A DNA stretch of 64,000 nt from Serratia nevei (GCF_037948395.1 NZ_CP149940.1:3782001-3846000), one strand, 5' to 3'. Positions 40,121 to 50,306 are shown, counted from the first letter of the stretch. The notes: generated from the sequence alone by a model not told the origin. Numbers and translations are program-made.

Positions 40121-40708
40121 TTACTGCTGCGGCTTGGCGTGCCAGATGATTTTGCTGACCGTCCAGCTTTTCAGGGTGTCGTCCGGCGGAATGATATCCT
40201 GCGCACCGGCCCACTTGCCGCTGAAGATATAGGTAACGTACTTGCTCTGCTCCGCCACGCACTCCACTTTGCCGGCGTCTTCGCCGCTGCCCGGTTTACA
40301 GGAGCCAAACGCCTTGCTGTACATATCGCCGAACGGCGTGCCGAGCTTGTTGCCCCACTCCGTCGCCACTTTCTGATCCATTACGTCTACCCGCTGCACG
40401 TGCCCTTTCGGCTCGCCGGTGATCACCAGCTTCACTTCGTCGCCGGACAGCGCCTGGTAATAAGAGACGATCTGGCCGTTGCTGGTCGCCATGCCGCCGC
40501 GCAGGCGGTAGTTGCCGTCCAGCCCGTCGTTGATGGCGCTTTCCGACATCGGCGTGCCGGCGTTGAGCTTGCCGACGCCCTTGGCGCCGACCTCCAGACT
40601 GCTGCCGAACCAGTTGAACGGCGACAGGCTGGACCAGGAGAAATTGGACATGCTCGAACAGCCGGTCAGTAACAGCGGAAGCCCTAACAACAGGGGGCGA
40701 ATATTCAT
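40121..40708 (-). CDS. yfeY: RpoE-regulated lipoprotein YfeY
   Basis: 195 residues from MNIRPLLLGLPLLLTGCSSMSNF at 40708, a classical lipoprotein signal with lipobox LLTGC; the open frame runs 52 codons further upstream without reason. Conserved body: SWSSLSPFNWFGSSLEVGAKGVGKLNAGTPMSESAINDGL and KYVTYIFSGKWAGAQDIIPPDDTLKSWTVSKIIW. The family is sigma-E controlled in E. coli; I do not see an unambiguous sigma-E box here. Function unknown; Ser at +2 and +3 predicts outer-membrane sorting. Confidence 0.88.
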   Translation of the reverse strand: MNIRPLLLGLPLLLTGCSSMSNFSWSSLSPFNWFGSSLEVGAKGVGKLNAGTPMSESAINDGLDGNYRLRGGMATSNGQIVSYYQALSGDEVKLVITGEPKGHVQRVDVMDQKVATEWGNKLGTPFGDMYSKAFGSCKPGSGEDAGKVECVAEQSKYVTYIFSGKWAGAQDIIPPDDTLKSWTVSKIIWHAKPQQ

Positions 40709-40864
40709 CTCTAGCTCCTTAAACATCAATGGCACGGGGCGGTAATCCGCCCCTGCCGCACTCGGCGTTTTGCTGCGTGCCAGCCTCTCACAACGGCCCG
40801 CACTACGCCAACGGTTGCCAGCTTGGAGTGCGGAAAATGCGAAAAGTGCCGCACTTCTCGGCAA

Positions 40865-41329
40865 TTAGTCGGCGTGCTCCGCCGGCGCAAAACAGGCTTT
40901 CAGGCGCGCATTCAACAGCAGATAGCTCAGCGCCAGCGCATCGAGCAGCGCCAACGCCAGCTCCAGCCCCGGCGCATCGCCGTCCTGGCGCCACAGGCTG
41001 AACAGCGAGCCGCCGAGCGACGCCAGCACGGAGATAATCAGCCCCCAACGCCAGCCGCGCCACAGCCGCGGCCATTGGTGACGGCGGCCGCTCAGCAAAA
41101 ACGCCAGCGCCGCCGGCAGGCCGAGCAGCATGCCGTACCAAAAGCGTTGGGTATCCGGATAAAACAGCGCCAGCAAGCTTTCACCCTGCTCACGCGAAGC
41201 GCCGGCCATCACGAACAGCAGCCAGGTGCGCGCCTGCAGTATCAGCACGGCCCAAAATCCCAGCGGCAGCCGCAGCGCGCCGTGCTGGTCGTAATCGTCC
41301 GGGGAAAACCGGGGTGAGAATGGCTTCAA
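40865..41329 (-). CDS. yfeZ: DUF2919 inner-membrane protein YfeZ
   Basis: 154 residues if translation starts at the TTG at 41329, which has AAGGA 7 bases upstream; the frame continues to another TTG at 41395 without a ribosome site and with unlikely sequence. No ATG is available before the conserved SPDDYDQHGALRLPLGFW start. Three to four hydrophobic segments follow, with LQARTWLLFVMAGASREQGESLLALFYPD, the family signature. Function unknown. Same order yfeX-yfeY-yfeZ as in E. coli. Divergent from the YgiW-like gene. Confidence 0.82.
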   Translation of the reverse strand: MKPFSPRFSPDDYDQHGALRLPLGFWAVLILQARTWLLFVMAGASREQGESLLALFYPDTQRFWYGMLLGLPAALAFLLSGRRHQWPRLWRGWRWGLIISVLASLGGSLFSLWRQDGDAPGLELALALLDALALSYLLLNARLKACFAPAEHAD

Positions 41330-41403
41330 CGATCGTTCCTTGCCAACAGAATAAAGACTATGGCTACAGATGGGCGCCGGCGATGGGAATTTCAATGCGT
41401 CGG

Positions 41404-41420
41404 CTTAAGAAGCTCTTAAG
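41404..41420. promoter_or_regulatory. Perfect PmrA/BasR- or QseB-type box upstream of the YgiW-like gene
   Basis: CTTAAG-AAGCT-CTTAAG: two identical hexamers spaced by 5 bp. This is the consensus layout of PmrA (BasR) half-sites and is close to that described for QseB. It lies 84 bp before the YgiW-like ATG and 10 bp before a -10-like TTTAAT (41431-41436). Assignment to a particular regulator is inference. Confidence 0.65.
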
Positions 41421-41504
41421 ATCGGCGTGTTTTAATCCTTATCACTGAGCAAGCAACCCGATATCAGCGGGATGTGATTTTCGATAACGATAAGGAAGCG
41501 CAAC

Positions 41505-41903
41505 ATGAAAAAACTGACTCTGGCCGCTCTGATCGCGCTGTGCAGCGCACCGGTACTGGCGCAACAAGGCGGGTTCCTCGATCCGGCCGCGCCGCAGGCC
41601 CAAACGCAAACCACCGCACAAGGCGGTTTCTCCGGCCCCAGCGCGGCGCTGACCACCGTGGACAAGGTGAAATCGATGAGCGACGACACCTGGGTGATGC
41701 TGCAGGGCAACATCGAGCAGCGCATCGGCGACGAAACCTATACCTTCCGCGACACCACCGGCACCCTGACGGTCGATATCGACCGCAAACGCTGGAACGG
41801 CCAAACCGTTACGCCGAAAGACAAGGTGCAGTTGGAAGGCAAAGTGGATAAAGACTGGAGCAGCGTCGAAGTGGACGTGAAAACCGTCAAAAAGCTGCCG
41901 TAA
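41505..41903 (+). CDS. YgiW/YdeI family periplasmic OB-fold stress protein
   Basis: 132 residues. Signal peptide about 1-19 (MKKLTLAALIALCSAPVLA), then a Gln/Gly-rich linker (QGGFLDPAAPQAQTQTTAQGGFSGP) and the BOF (bacterial OB-fold, PF04076) domain: TVDKVKSMSDDTWVMLQGNIEQRIGDETYTFRDTTGTLTVDIDRKRWNGQTVTPKDKVQLEGKVD. YgiW/YdeI proteins are periplasmic and linked to resistance to peroxide, metals or cationic peptides. In E. coli ygiW lies beside qseBC; here it is displaced into the yfeZ-ypeA interval, but a two-component-type box lies upstream. A perfect 11-bp inverted repeat (41910-41941) follows the stop. Confidence 0.88.
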   Translation: MKKLTLAALIALCSAPVLAQQGGFLDPAAPQAQTQTTAQGGFSGPSAALTTVDKVKSMSDDTWVMLQGNIEQRIGDETYTFRDTTGTLTVDIDRKRWNGQTVTPKDKVQLEGKVDKDWSSVEVDVKTVKKLP

Positions 41904-41909
41904 TGCACT

Positions 41910-41941
41910 GCGGCGGGCGGTGCAACGCCGCCGCCCGCCGC
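41910..41941. terminator. GC-rich hairpin between convergent YgiW-like gene and ypeA
   Basis: GCGGCGGGCGG / CCGCCCGCCGC, a perfect 11-bp inverted repeat with a 10-nt loop and no T tract. It can stall or separate the converging transcripts. Confidence 0.5.
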
Positions 41942-41945
41942 TCGA

Positions 41946-42371
41946 TCAATATTCCTGATCTTCGATCAGCCGCTTGCCCAGGCTGGTGATACCCTGGATC
42001 TCGTAGCCGAGCTTCTCGTACATCTCGACCACCGTGTCGTTGTCTTCGCGCACCATAATCTGGATCTTCGGGCAGCCGCGGGCGATCAACTTCTTCTCCA
42101 GACGATTGATCAACGCATTGGCGATGCCACGCCCGCGATAGTCGGGATGCACCCCGAGGTAATACGCCGAGCCGCGGTGGCCGTCATAACCGCCCATCAC
42201 CGAACCGACCACTTCGCCGCCGACTTCCGCCACCAGGAACAGCTCCGGATCGTGGTTCAGCTTGCGCTCGATGTCCATTTCCGGATCGTTCCAGGGCCGC
42301 AGCAGATCGCAGCGCTCCCACAGGGTAATGACCTCTTCAAAGTCGTCTTGTCGAAATACGCGAATTTCCAT
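41946..42371 (-). CDS. ypeA: GNAT-family acetyltransferase YpeA
   Basis: 141 residues, same length as E. coli YpeA and very similar by memory: [30 protein letters not shown], the acetyl-CoA loop [27 protein letters not shown] (Q/RxxGxG/A variant RGRGIA), and the [12 protein letters not shown] end. Acceptor unknown; the family resembles protein N-acetyltransferases of the RimI type. Divergent from amiA, as in E. coli (ypeA-amiA-hemF). Confidence 0.95.
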   Translation of the reverse strand: MEIRVFRQDDFEEVITLWERCDLLRPWNDPEMDIERKLNHDPELFLVAEVGGEVVGSVMGGYDGHRGSAYYLGVHPDYRGRGIANALINRLEKKLIARGCPKIQIMVREDNDTVVEMYEKLGYEIQGITSLGKRLIEDQEY

Positions 42372-42575
42372 CGATGTTGGCCGCTGTTAATTAAGGTGTT
42401 TATCTGATTATCGCGTGATTATTCACTTACGCAATATCAAACTGCGATTTACCGCGCTATTTGCCCAGAAATCGCCGGTAACAGGCGTAATAAATGGAAA
42501 TAGTTATCGGGTCGATTAATGATTATCAATACGATATAACGTCGCAAAATAGAAACGTCGATGGAGCGTTGCGTA

Positions 42576-43457
42576 ATGAAAAAGCAGGGTAAACAATTCC
42601 TCAATTTTAAGCCGCTTGCCGTTTCTCCGACGCGACGCCAACTTTTGCTTTCCGGCCTGGCGGTAGCGCTGTTCGGCGTGAAAAACCATAGCGCCAGGGC
42701 GGAAGGCCTGCTGCGCAATCAGCACAGCAAACCGGCGGCGAAACCGGCCGGCGGCAAAAAGCTGGTGATGATCGATCCCGGCCACGGCGGCATCGACTCC
42801 GGCGCGGTCGGCCACGAAGGCTCGCAGGAAAAACACATCGTGCTGGAAATCGCCAACCACGTGCGCCGTTTTCTGCATGAGCATGACCACGTCGAGGCGC
42901 GCCTGACGCGCGAAGAAGACGAATTCATTCCGCTGTTCCAGCGGGTGGAGATCGCCCACCAGCACCAGGCCGACCTGTTCATTTCGATTCACGCCGACGG
43001 CTTTACCAGCCCATCGGCCTCCGGCGCTTCGGTGTTCGCCCTCTCCAACCGCGGCGCCAGCAGCGCCATGGCGCGCTACCTGTCCAACCGCGAAAACGCC
43101 GCCGACGACGTGGCGGGCGGCAAGTACAAGGATCAGGACAACTACCTGCAACAGGTGCTGTTCGATCTGGTGCAAACCGACACCATCAACAACAGCCTGA
43201 CGCTCGGCCGCCACGTGCTCGGCCAGATCCGCCCGGTACACCACCTGCACAGCGACAGCACCGAACAGGCGGCGTTCGCGGTGTTAAAATCCCCGTCCAT
43301 TCCCTCGGTGCTGGTGGAAACCTCGTTCATCACCAACCCGAACGAAGAGCGGCTGCTGGGCACCACCGCGTTTCGCGAGAAAATAGCCCGCGCCATCGCG
43401 GACGGCATCGTCAACTTCTTCGACTACTTCGACGCCCACCAACGCAAACCCCGCTGA
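42576..43457 (+). CDS. amiA: N-acetylmuramoyl-L-alanine amidase AmiA
   Basis: 293 residues from the ATG at 42576 (GGAG at 42563-42566); the open frame starts 5 codons earlier. The N-terminus is a Tat signal (SPTRRQLLLSGLAVALFG, RR at 20-21), as for E. coli AmiA. The amidase-3 domain follows: MIDPGHGGIDSGAVG, RLTREEDEFIPLF, LFISIHADGF (zinc His) and VLVETSFITNPNEERLL (catalytic Glu). It cleaves septal peptidoglycan cross-links for daughter-cell separation. It lies 65 bp before hemF. Confidence 0.96.
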   Translation: MKKQGKQFLNFKPLAVSPTRRQLLLSGLAVALFGVKNHSARAEGLLRNQHSKPAAKPAGGKKLVMIDPGHGGIDSGAVGHEGSQEKHIVLEIANHVRRFLHEHDHVEARLTREEDEFIPLFQRVEIAHQHQADLFISIHADGFTSPSASGASVFALSNRGASSAMARYLSNRENAADDVAGGKYKDQDNYLQQVLFDLVQTDTINNSLTLGRHVLGQIRPVHHLHSDSTEQAAFAVLKSPSIPSVLVETSFITNPNEERLLGTTAFREKIARAIADGIVNFFDYFDAHQRKPR

Positions 43458-43513
43458 TGCCGCGGGCGGCGAATAAGAGTATACTCAGCGCCTTGTTCAG
43501 CCAGACGCTATAA

Positions 43514-44898
<1,385 letters not shown>

Positions 44899-44920
44899 CT
44901 GCGCCCTGCTCCGCTGCGGT

Positions 44921-47161
44921 TTAGAAGCGCACCTCCCCGCCGAAGATATAGGTGCGTCCACGGGCAGTGTTGGTCGGCGTCTCATACTGCGACTGCGACG
45001 GCAGCGAGTTCATCTTGTTCAGCGCGTCCGAGTAGTCTTTGTCCATCAGGTTTTGCACGCTGAGCTTTAGCAGCAGATTGCGATTCACCTGATAGGTGCC
45101 GTACAGATCGATAATGGTCGGAATATGCGGCGCCGGCTCTTTCAGCAACTGCTCATTCTCATCGTAATCAGAGTCCGGCGACAGGCGCACCGATTTGCCG
45201 GTGTATTTCACTACCCCGCCCAGCGTCAGTTTCTCGTCCAGCAAGCGTACCCCGCTGTCCAGCGTGAAGTAGAATTCCGGCAGTTCGCTGACATCGCCCG
45301 CGCCGAACACGTTGCTAGCCTGGTTGGTCGGCTGGGAGGTATGCTCCTTGCTTAACGACAGCTTGGTGAAGGCGAAACCGGCGTCGTACAGCGCTTCGAG
45401 CTCCACCCCGCGCATTTTGACCGGTTCGGGGGCGTTACTGTACATGGTCATGCTGACGTTGACGTCCGCGTTATCCCACTCTTCCTGCGTCGCCTGCGAG
45501 CGGTTGCACTTCTGGCGGTTTTTACACACCAGGTAGGTTTGGCTGGATATGTAGTTTTTGATTCTGGTTTCGAAATAGACCGCTTTCAGCTGGAAACTGT
45601 CCTGCTTGAACAACAGATCGTGGGCATTGGCATTGAAACCGCCCTGCCAGGTCTCCGCTTTTTCGCCCTTCAGGAACGGGTTCATCGACTGGCCGCCGCT
45701 GTTGGCGAAGAACACCTCCTGGATATTCGGCCCGCGCATCGACTTGCTGTAGCTGACGAACGGCTGCAGCCACGGCGTCACCTGCGCCGACAGCATGACC
45801 GACGGGTTGAAGCCGTGTTCGTTGCGGTTGATATTGCCGGCACCCTGCGGGAAGCACTCCACGCGCTCGTCACAGGCTGGCTTATAGCCGGAGAGGCGAT
45901 AGGCGGTGTAGTTCAGATCGAAATTCCCCTGCCAGATGCCGTAGTTGGCCTGCAACCCGCTATACAGGCTGGAAATATCTTGCTTGCCCGACATTCCCAC
46001 CGGCATGCTTTCCGCCTGATTGTCATCCGTCACCAAACCGGAGGCCTTTTTCTTATACTCGTTGCGCACCAGTTTACCGCCGTAGCTGAAGGCGAAATCG
46101 ACATCCTGCAGGCTGAAACGGCTGGTGTTGTTGATATCCAGCGCATCAGAGATGTTTTTCGCCGTGCTGTCGCTAAAGCCCGCCATGTTGTTGGACATGA
46201 ATTTCTGCTCACCCCGGCTGGTGCTGGCGGTCAGGTTGAAATCGATCAGTTCCGAGAACGGCGCGTAGTGATACTTAAGGTAAAAATCGTCGCTGTCGAT
46301 GTGGCGGCGGGTGATTTTATTCTGGTAGCTGCGCGCCGACAGTTCGATGCTGTTAAAGGCATCCGGCTTGATGTCCACCTTGAACAGCTGGGATTTCGGG
46401 TTCTGGCGGTAGGTTTTATCGACGTTGAACACCTCGCTGTCGAAACCGGCGCCGTTTTTGTAGTTGGAGGTGATGGAACTGCCGCTGATCGCCGCCATCG
46501 CCCCCAGGCTGCCGCCGTCGGCAAAGGCGGCGGTTTTGGCGCCCACGGCGATCATGCCGCTGCGGCCGATGCCGTTATTGCCCACCGAGAATTTGGTGCG
46601 CACGCCGAACGGGTTATCGGAAAACACCACGTCGTCCACGCCGATAGTGCGGAAGTTGGCGCTACCCGCCAGAGCGTTCACCCCAGCGGAGCCGGTGGCA
46701 TTGCCGCGCGCCACGTCGACGCCGACGATAAAGTTAGGATCGATCAGCGCCCCGAACTGGCTGGTGGGCAATCCCCCGTGCGCTGCGTCGCTCGGCGAGT
46801 TGCCGTAGTAGTTTTGCGTGATGCCGTCGACCATGGTGTTGACCCGGCCAAAGCCGCTCAGGCCGCGGATATTGACGCTGACCGAACCCTGGCCGGGATC
46901 GATCTGGGTATAGGTGCCCGGCATACTGCGCAGAATGCTGTCCACCGACTCCAGATTCTTGTTTTCATCGCGCGAGCTGAACGCGCCTGGCCTCGCCAAC
47001 GCGTCTTTTTCGCTGCTTTTGCCGCTGTCGGCGGCCGAGACGTTGAGCGGGCTGAACGCCACGCTGCCTTTATTATTTTCCGCCTGTTCCTGCGCGGCCG
47101 CAGCCGGCCCGTACAGCGCCAGTCCCGCGCCGATCAGGCTCGCTATCATTTTGATTTTCAT
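44921..47161 (-). CDS. TonB-dependent outer-membrane receptor, heme/iron type
   Basis: 746 residues, signal peptide about 1-23 (ending AAAAQ). Plug domain with SRDENKNLESVDSILRSMPGTYTQIDPGQGSVSVNIRGLSGFGRVNTMVDGITQNY, NPNFIVGVDVARG-type strand and ALAGSANFRTI, then a 22-strand barrel ending YIFGGEVRF with the C-terminal Phe. SMRGPNIQEV ... NPFLKGEKAETW matches the FRAP...NPxL boxes found in heme and siderophore receptors. A Cys-rich extracellular loop is visible (ACDERVECFPQG, VCKNRQKCNRSQ). It is not HasR (about 900 residues) and I cannot name its ligand. Downstream of the TonB paralogue and the exported oligopeptidase on the same strand; a Cys-loop and context suggest a protein or heme-protein ligand, as inference. 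Confidence 0.88.
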   Translation of the reverse strand: MKIKMIASLIGAGLALYGPAAAAQEQAENNKGSVAFSPLNVSAADSGKSSEKDALARPGAFSSRDENKNLESVDSILRSMPGTYTQIDPGQGSVSVNIRGLSGFGRVNTMVDGITQNYYGNSPSDAAHGGLPTSQFGALIDPNFIVGVDVARGNATGSAGVNALAGSANFRTIGVDDVVFSDNPFGVRTKFSVGNNGIGRSGMIAVGAKTAAFADGGSLGAMAAISGSSITSNYKNGAGFDSEVFNVDKTYRQNPKSQLFKVDIKPDAFNSIELSARSYQNKITRRHIDSDDFYLKYHYAPFSELIDFNLTASTSRGEQKFMSNNMAGFSDSTAKNISDALDINNTSRFSLQDVDFAFSYGGKLVRNEYKKKASGLVTDDNQAESMPVGMSGKQDISSLYSGLQANYGIWQGNFDLNYTAYRLSGYKPACDERVECFPQGAGNINRNEHGFNPSVMLSAQVTPWLQPFVSYSKSMRGPNIQEVFFANSGGQSMNPFLKGEKAETWQGGFNANAHDLLFKQDSFQLKAVYFETRIKNYISSQTYLVCKNRQKCNRSQATQEEWDNADVNVSMTMYSNAPEPVKMRGVELEALYDAGFAFTKLSLSKEHTSQPTNQASNVFGAGDVSELPEFYFTLDSGVRLLDEKLTLGGVVKYTGKSVRLSPDSDYDENEQLLKEPAPHIPTIIDLYGTYQVNRNLLLKLSVQNLMDKDYSDALNKMNSLPSQSQYETPTNTARGRTYIFGGEVRF

Positions 47162-47253
47162 ATATCCCCAGAAATAGCCAATAAGGTTTGATGGCCGACA
47201 ATGCCCAGCAAAAAGCCCGCTGAAAGCGCGGTAAAAGGTTGTTATTGTTTTAT

Positions 47254-47275
47254 TGCGCCGCAGCGTGCTGCGGCG
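47254..47275 (-). other. Hairpin between the oligopeptidase and receptor genes
   Basis: GCGCCGCAG-CGTG-CTGCGGCGC, a perfect 9-bp stem in the 121-bp gap between the two genes, with no T tract on the minus strand. It may reduce or shape readthrough, or protect mRNA ends, in an operon where downstream dosage matters. Confidence 0.5.
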
Positions 47276-47282
47276 CTAAAGG

Positions 47283-49409
47283 TTATTTCTGCGCCTGCCG
47301 GTCCGCCGCCAGAATAAAGGCGTACTCCAGCGCGCCGTTTTCCAGCCGCGCCAGGCGGCCCGATTTGCCGCCGTGGCCGGCGGTCATGTCGGTGGAGAGC
47401 AGCAGCAGCGAATCGCCCTGCTTGAAGCGCCGCAGCTTCGCCACCCATTTGGCCGGCTCCCAATACTGCACCTGGGAGTCGTACAAGCCGCTGGTAACCA
47501 GCAGGTTCGGGTAACGCTGCTTGCGCACGTTGTCGTACGGGCTGTAGGACTTCATCAGCGCATAGGCGGCCGGCTGGTGCGGGTTGCCCCACTCCTCGTA
47601 TTCCCCGGTGGTCAGCGGAATGCTGTCGTCCAGCATGGTGGTCACCACGTCGACGAACGGCACCTGCGCCACCACCGCGTTGTACAGCTGCGGCGCCTGA
47701 TTGATCACCGCCCCCATCAGCAAGCCGCCGGCGCTGCCGCCCATGGCGTAGATGCGCCCCGGCTGGCCGTAGCCGTCTTTGATCAGCGCCTGGGTGGCAT
47801 CGATGAAGTCGTTGAAGCTGTTCGGTTTATGCGTCAGCTTGCCCTGTTTGTACCAGCTCTGCCCCAGCTCGCCGCCGCCGCGCACGTGGATCAGCGCATA
47901 GACGAAGCCGCGATCCAGCAGGCTGATGCGGTTGGCGCTGAACGCCGGATCCATGCTCATGCCGTAAGCGCCGTAGCCGTACACCAGCAGCGGGTTATGC
48001 CCGTTTTTGAACAGCGATGTGCGGTACACCAGCGAGACCGGCACCTTCACGCCGTCGCGCGCCGTGACCCAGATGCGCTCGCTGTGATACAGGCTCGGAT
48101 CGACGCCTTTCACCTCCTGCTGCTTCAGCAGGGTGCGCTCGCCCTTGTCCAGATCCCACTCATAGGTGCGGGTCGGCGTGGTCATCGCCGAATAGCCGTA
48201 GCGCAACCGATCGCTGTCCGGCTCCGGGTTATAGCCCAGCCAGGCCATGTAGCTGGCGTCATCGAACGGGATGGTGCGCTCGGTTTTACCGTCCCAGCTG
48301 ATTTGCCGCAGCTGCACCAGCCCGTTGGCGCGCTCCTGCACCACCAGCCAGTCGCGGAACAGGCTGAAGCTCTCCACCTCGTGCTGCGCCTGCGGCGCGA
48401 TCAGCGTCTGCCAGGGTTTGCCCGCCGCCGCCGTGCGGTACAGGCCAAAGTTCGGATCCTGATGGTTAGAACGCAGGTAGAACTCGCCGCGGTAGTGATC
48501 GAGGTAATACTCGCGGCCGTTCTGCCGGGCGGCGAACAGCTGCGGCTCGCGCTGCGGCTGGTTGGCGTCGATCAGGCGCACCTCGGAGGTGGTGTTACCG
48601 CTGATGGTCAGAATCAGGTAATCGCGCGAGGACGAGCGGCCGAGGCTGAGGTAGAACGCCGGATCGTTTTCCTGGTACACCAGCTTATCTTCCGCCGTCG
48701 GCGTACCGTACTGATGGCGATAAACCTGGTATGGCAACAGCGTTTGCGGGTGGTTGCGCACGTAGAACAGGGTTTGGTTGTCGTTGGCCCACACCATGTT
48801 GCCGGAGGTGTTTTCCAGCGTTTCCGGCGACCAGCGTTCGCTGCCTATCTCACGCAGGGAGATGCGGTATTGGCGGCGGCCCTGCAGATCTTCGGCCACC
48901 GCCAGCCGGCGGTTGTCCTGGCTGACGTCCATCGCCCCCAGGCGATAGTAGGCGTGGCCGGCCGCGCGCTGATTGGCGTCCAGCAAGGTTTGCCACGGCG
49001 CGTCGGCGGTGAGCGCCTGGCGCTGATACAGCGCGAAATCTTTACCGGCGGCGTAGCTTTCCTGATAGCGATAGCCGTTGAGTTGATACGGCACCGAACG
49101 ATCGTCAGGGTTCATGCGGCCCAGCATCTCCTGATACAGCGTGGCGCGCAGCTTCTGGTACGGCGCCATCATCTGCTCGGTGTAGCGGTTCTCCGCCTTC
49201 AGGTAGTCCAGCACCTTCGGCTCTTTTCGGCTGTCGTCGCGCAGCCAGTAGTAATCGTCGGTGCGCGTCTCGCCGTGCGCCGTCAGCGCTTTCGGCGCGC
49301 GTTCCGCCAATGGCGGCTGCGGTTGCGCCAGCGCGGCGCCGGCGATACCTAAAGAAAGCCAGAGCGCGGCCGCGATGCGACGGCGCGGGGTGAATAACAG
49401 CGGATTCAT
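47283..49409 (-). CDS. Exported S9A peptidase, oligopeptidase B (protease II) family
   Basis: 708 residues. Residues 1-28 look like a cleavable signal peptide (TPRRRIAAALWLSLGIAGAALA), whereas E. coli PtrB is cytosolic and lacks one. A seven-bladed propeller follows (about 40-440: DDYYWLRDDSRKEPKVLDYLKAENRYTE, LGAMDVSQDNRRLAVAEDLQGRRQY), then the alpha/beta hydrolase: GHNPLLVYGYGAYGMSMDP, HVRGGGELGQSWYKQGK, nucleophile Ser559 in MGGSAGGLLMGAVINQ, Asp in SGLYDSQVQYWEP, His in TAGHGGKSGR. It should cleave short peptides after Arg/Lys. It sits 121 bp before the TonB-dependent receptor and 54 bp after the TonB paralogue, which suggests periplasmic processing of an imported substrate. Confidence 0.88.
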   Translation of the reverse strand: MNPLLFTPRRRIAAALWLSLGIAGAALAQPQPPLAERAPKALTAHGETRTDDYYWLRDDSRKEPKVLDYLKAENRYTEQMMAPYQKLRATLYQEMLGRMNPDDRSVPYQLNGYRYQESYAAGKDFALYQRQALTADAPWQTLLDANQRAAGHAYYRLGAMDVSQDNRRLAVAEDLQGRRQYRISLREIGSERWSPETLENTSGNMVWANDNQTLFYVRNHPQTLLPYQVYRHQYGTPTAEDKLVYQENDPAFYLSLGRSSSRDYLILTISGNTTSEVRLIDANQPQREPQLFAARQNGREYYLDHYRGEFYLRSNHQDPNFGLYRTAAAGKPWQTLIAPQAQHEVESFSLFRDWLVVQERANGLVQLRQISWDGKTERTIPFDDASYMAWLGYNPEPDSDRLRYGYSAMTTPTRTYEWDLDKGERTLLKQQEVKGVDPSLYHSERIWVTARDGVKVPVSLVYRTSLFKNGHNPLLVYGYGAYGMSMDPAFSANRISLLDRGFVYALIHVRGGGELGQSWYKQGKLTHKPNSFNDFIDATQALIKDGYGQPGRIYAMGGSAGGLLMGAVINQAPQLYNAVVAQVPFVDVVTTMLDDSIPLTTGEYEEWGNPHQPAAYALMKSYSPYDNVRKQRYPNLLVTSGLYDSQVQYWEPAKWVAKLRRFKQGDSLLLLSTDMTAGHGGKSGRLARLENGALEYAFILAADRQAQK

Positions 49410-49463
49410 AATCCCTCACGAAGTTTGAAGAGGCGCACGACGGCGATGCGGCGCCTGCGGGCA

Positions 49464-50261
49464 TTAACGGCGGGCATTCAGCTCCGCCAGATTGAAATCG
49501 ATCGGCATCGTCACCTTGACGGCTCCCTGCTGCAGCATCTCCGGCGGCGGCGGCGGCAACGGCTGGGCGCGTGACACCACCGCCACCGCTTCCCGATCCA
49601 GCGACGCGGTGCCGGAACGCACCTGCAGCATGACGTTCGAGACCCGCCCCTGCGCGTCGACGCTGAAGCTGACCTGCGGCATGCCGCTGCGCCGGCGGCT
49701 GCGGGCATCCAAAGGATAATCCTTGATGCGGTTCAGTTTGCCTTTCACCAGGCTCTCCCACGACAGTTTGGCCTGCGCGTTGCTGTTGGCGTCGCTGTTG
49801 ATCGGTGCGGCGGTCTGATGGGAAAGCGTCTGCGCCTGCGGCGCGGCGGCGCTGGACGCGGCGGCATTGCGCGTCTCTTTGGCCTGTTCCTGCGGCTTCG
49901 GCTGCGATTTTTGCGGGGGGCGGTGTTCGGCGCGCTTCTTCTGCGCCGTCACGATTTTCGCATTCTCGGCGCGCGCCAGCTTGGGCAGATCCGGCTGTTG
50001 CTGCTGCTCCGCAGGCTGCGCCGCGGCGGATTCCGCCTGCTGCACGCCCAGCGGCAGCGGCTTGCTTTCCGGCGCTTCAATCTGCGCCGCCCAGCTCATC
50101 ATCACCGCCGGCGGTGGCAGTACCACCGGCTCCAGCGCCGTCTGCGGCCAGTAAAACAGCAGCACCAACGCCGCGTGCGCCGCCAGGGCGAGCAGCAGGC
50201 CGCGCGCCCAGCGCGGCTGCGGCAGTTCAAAGGCCGGGAGGGAGTAAGACTGACTTAACAT
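49464..50261 (-). CDS. TonB-family energy transducer (TonB paralogue)
   Basis: 265 residues from the ATG at 50261; the open frame extends 22 codons into the Fur box and is rejected. N-terminal anchor helix (ARGLLLALAAHAALVLLFYWP, with the His seen in TonB anchors), a Pro/Gln/Lys-rich periplasmic linker, and a C-terminal TonB domain: YPLDARSRRRSGMPQVSFSVDAQGRVSNVMLQVRSGTASLDREAVAVVSRAQPLPPPPP. Length is close to that of S. marcescens HasB, but no has genes are here, so it is a dedicated transducer for the receptor at 44921-47161, or a HasB-like spare. A strong Fur box lies at 50307-50325, 46 bp upstream. Confidence 0.88.
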   Translation of the reverse strand: MLSQSYSLPAFELPQPRWARGLLLALAAHAALVLLFYWPQTALEPVVLPPPAVMMSWAAQIEAPESKPLPLGVQQAESAAAQPAEQQQQPDLPKLARAENAKIVTAQKKRAEHRPPQKSQPKPQEQAKETRNAAASSAAAPQAQTLSHQTAAPINSDANSNAQAKLSWESLVKGKLNRIKDYPLDARSRRRSGMPQVSFSVDAQGRVSNVMLQVRSGTASLDREAVAVVSRAQPLPPPPPEMLQQGAVKVTMPIDFNLAELNARR

Positions 50262-50306
50262 AGGGGCATTAGCTTGCTTAATTGCGAATGATTGCAGATC
50301 ACATTT

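Noticed and set aside
41330..41395. Longer yfeZ form starting at TTG 41395
   Set aside because: No ribosome site and no hydrophobic or conserved residues in the extra 22 codons; the TTG at 41329 has AAGGA at good spacing.
45539..47191. 550-codon plus-strand frame opposite the TonB-dependent receptor
   Set aside because: The receptor has a signal peptide, plug and barrel signatures; the opposite frame has none.
49464..50261. TonB paralogue identified as HasB
   Set aside because: The length fits, but hasR, hasA, hasD and hasE are absent here and the adjoining receptor is much shorter than HasR; the name was not assigned.
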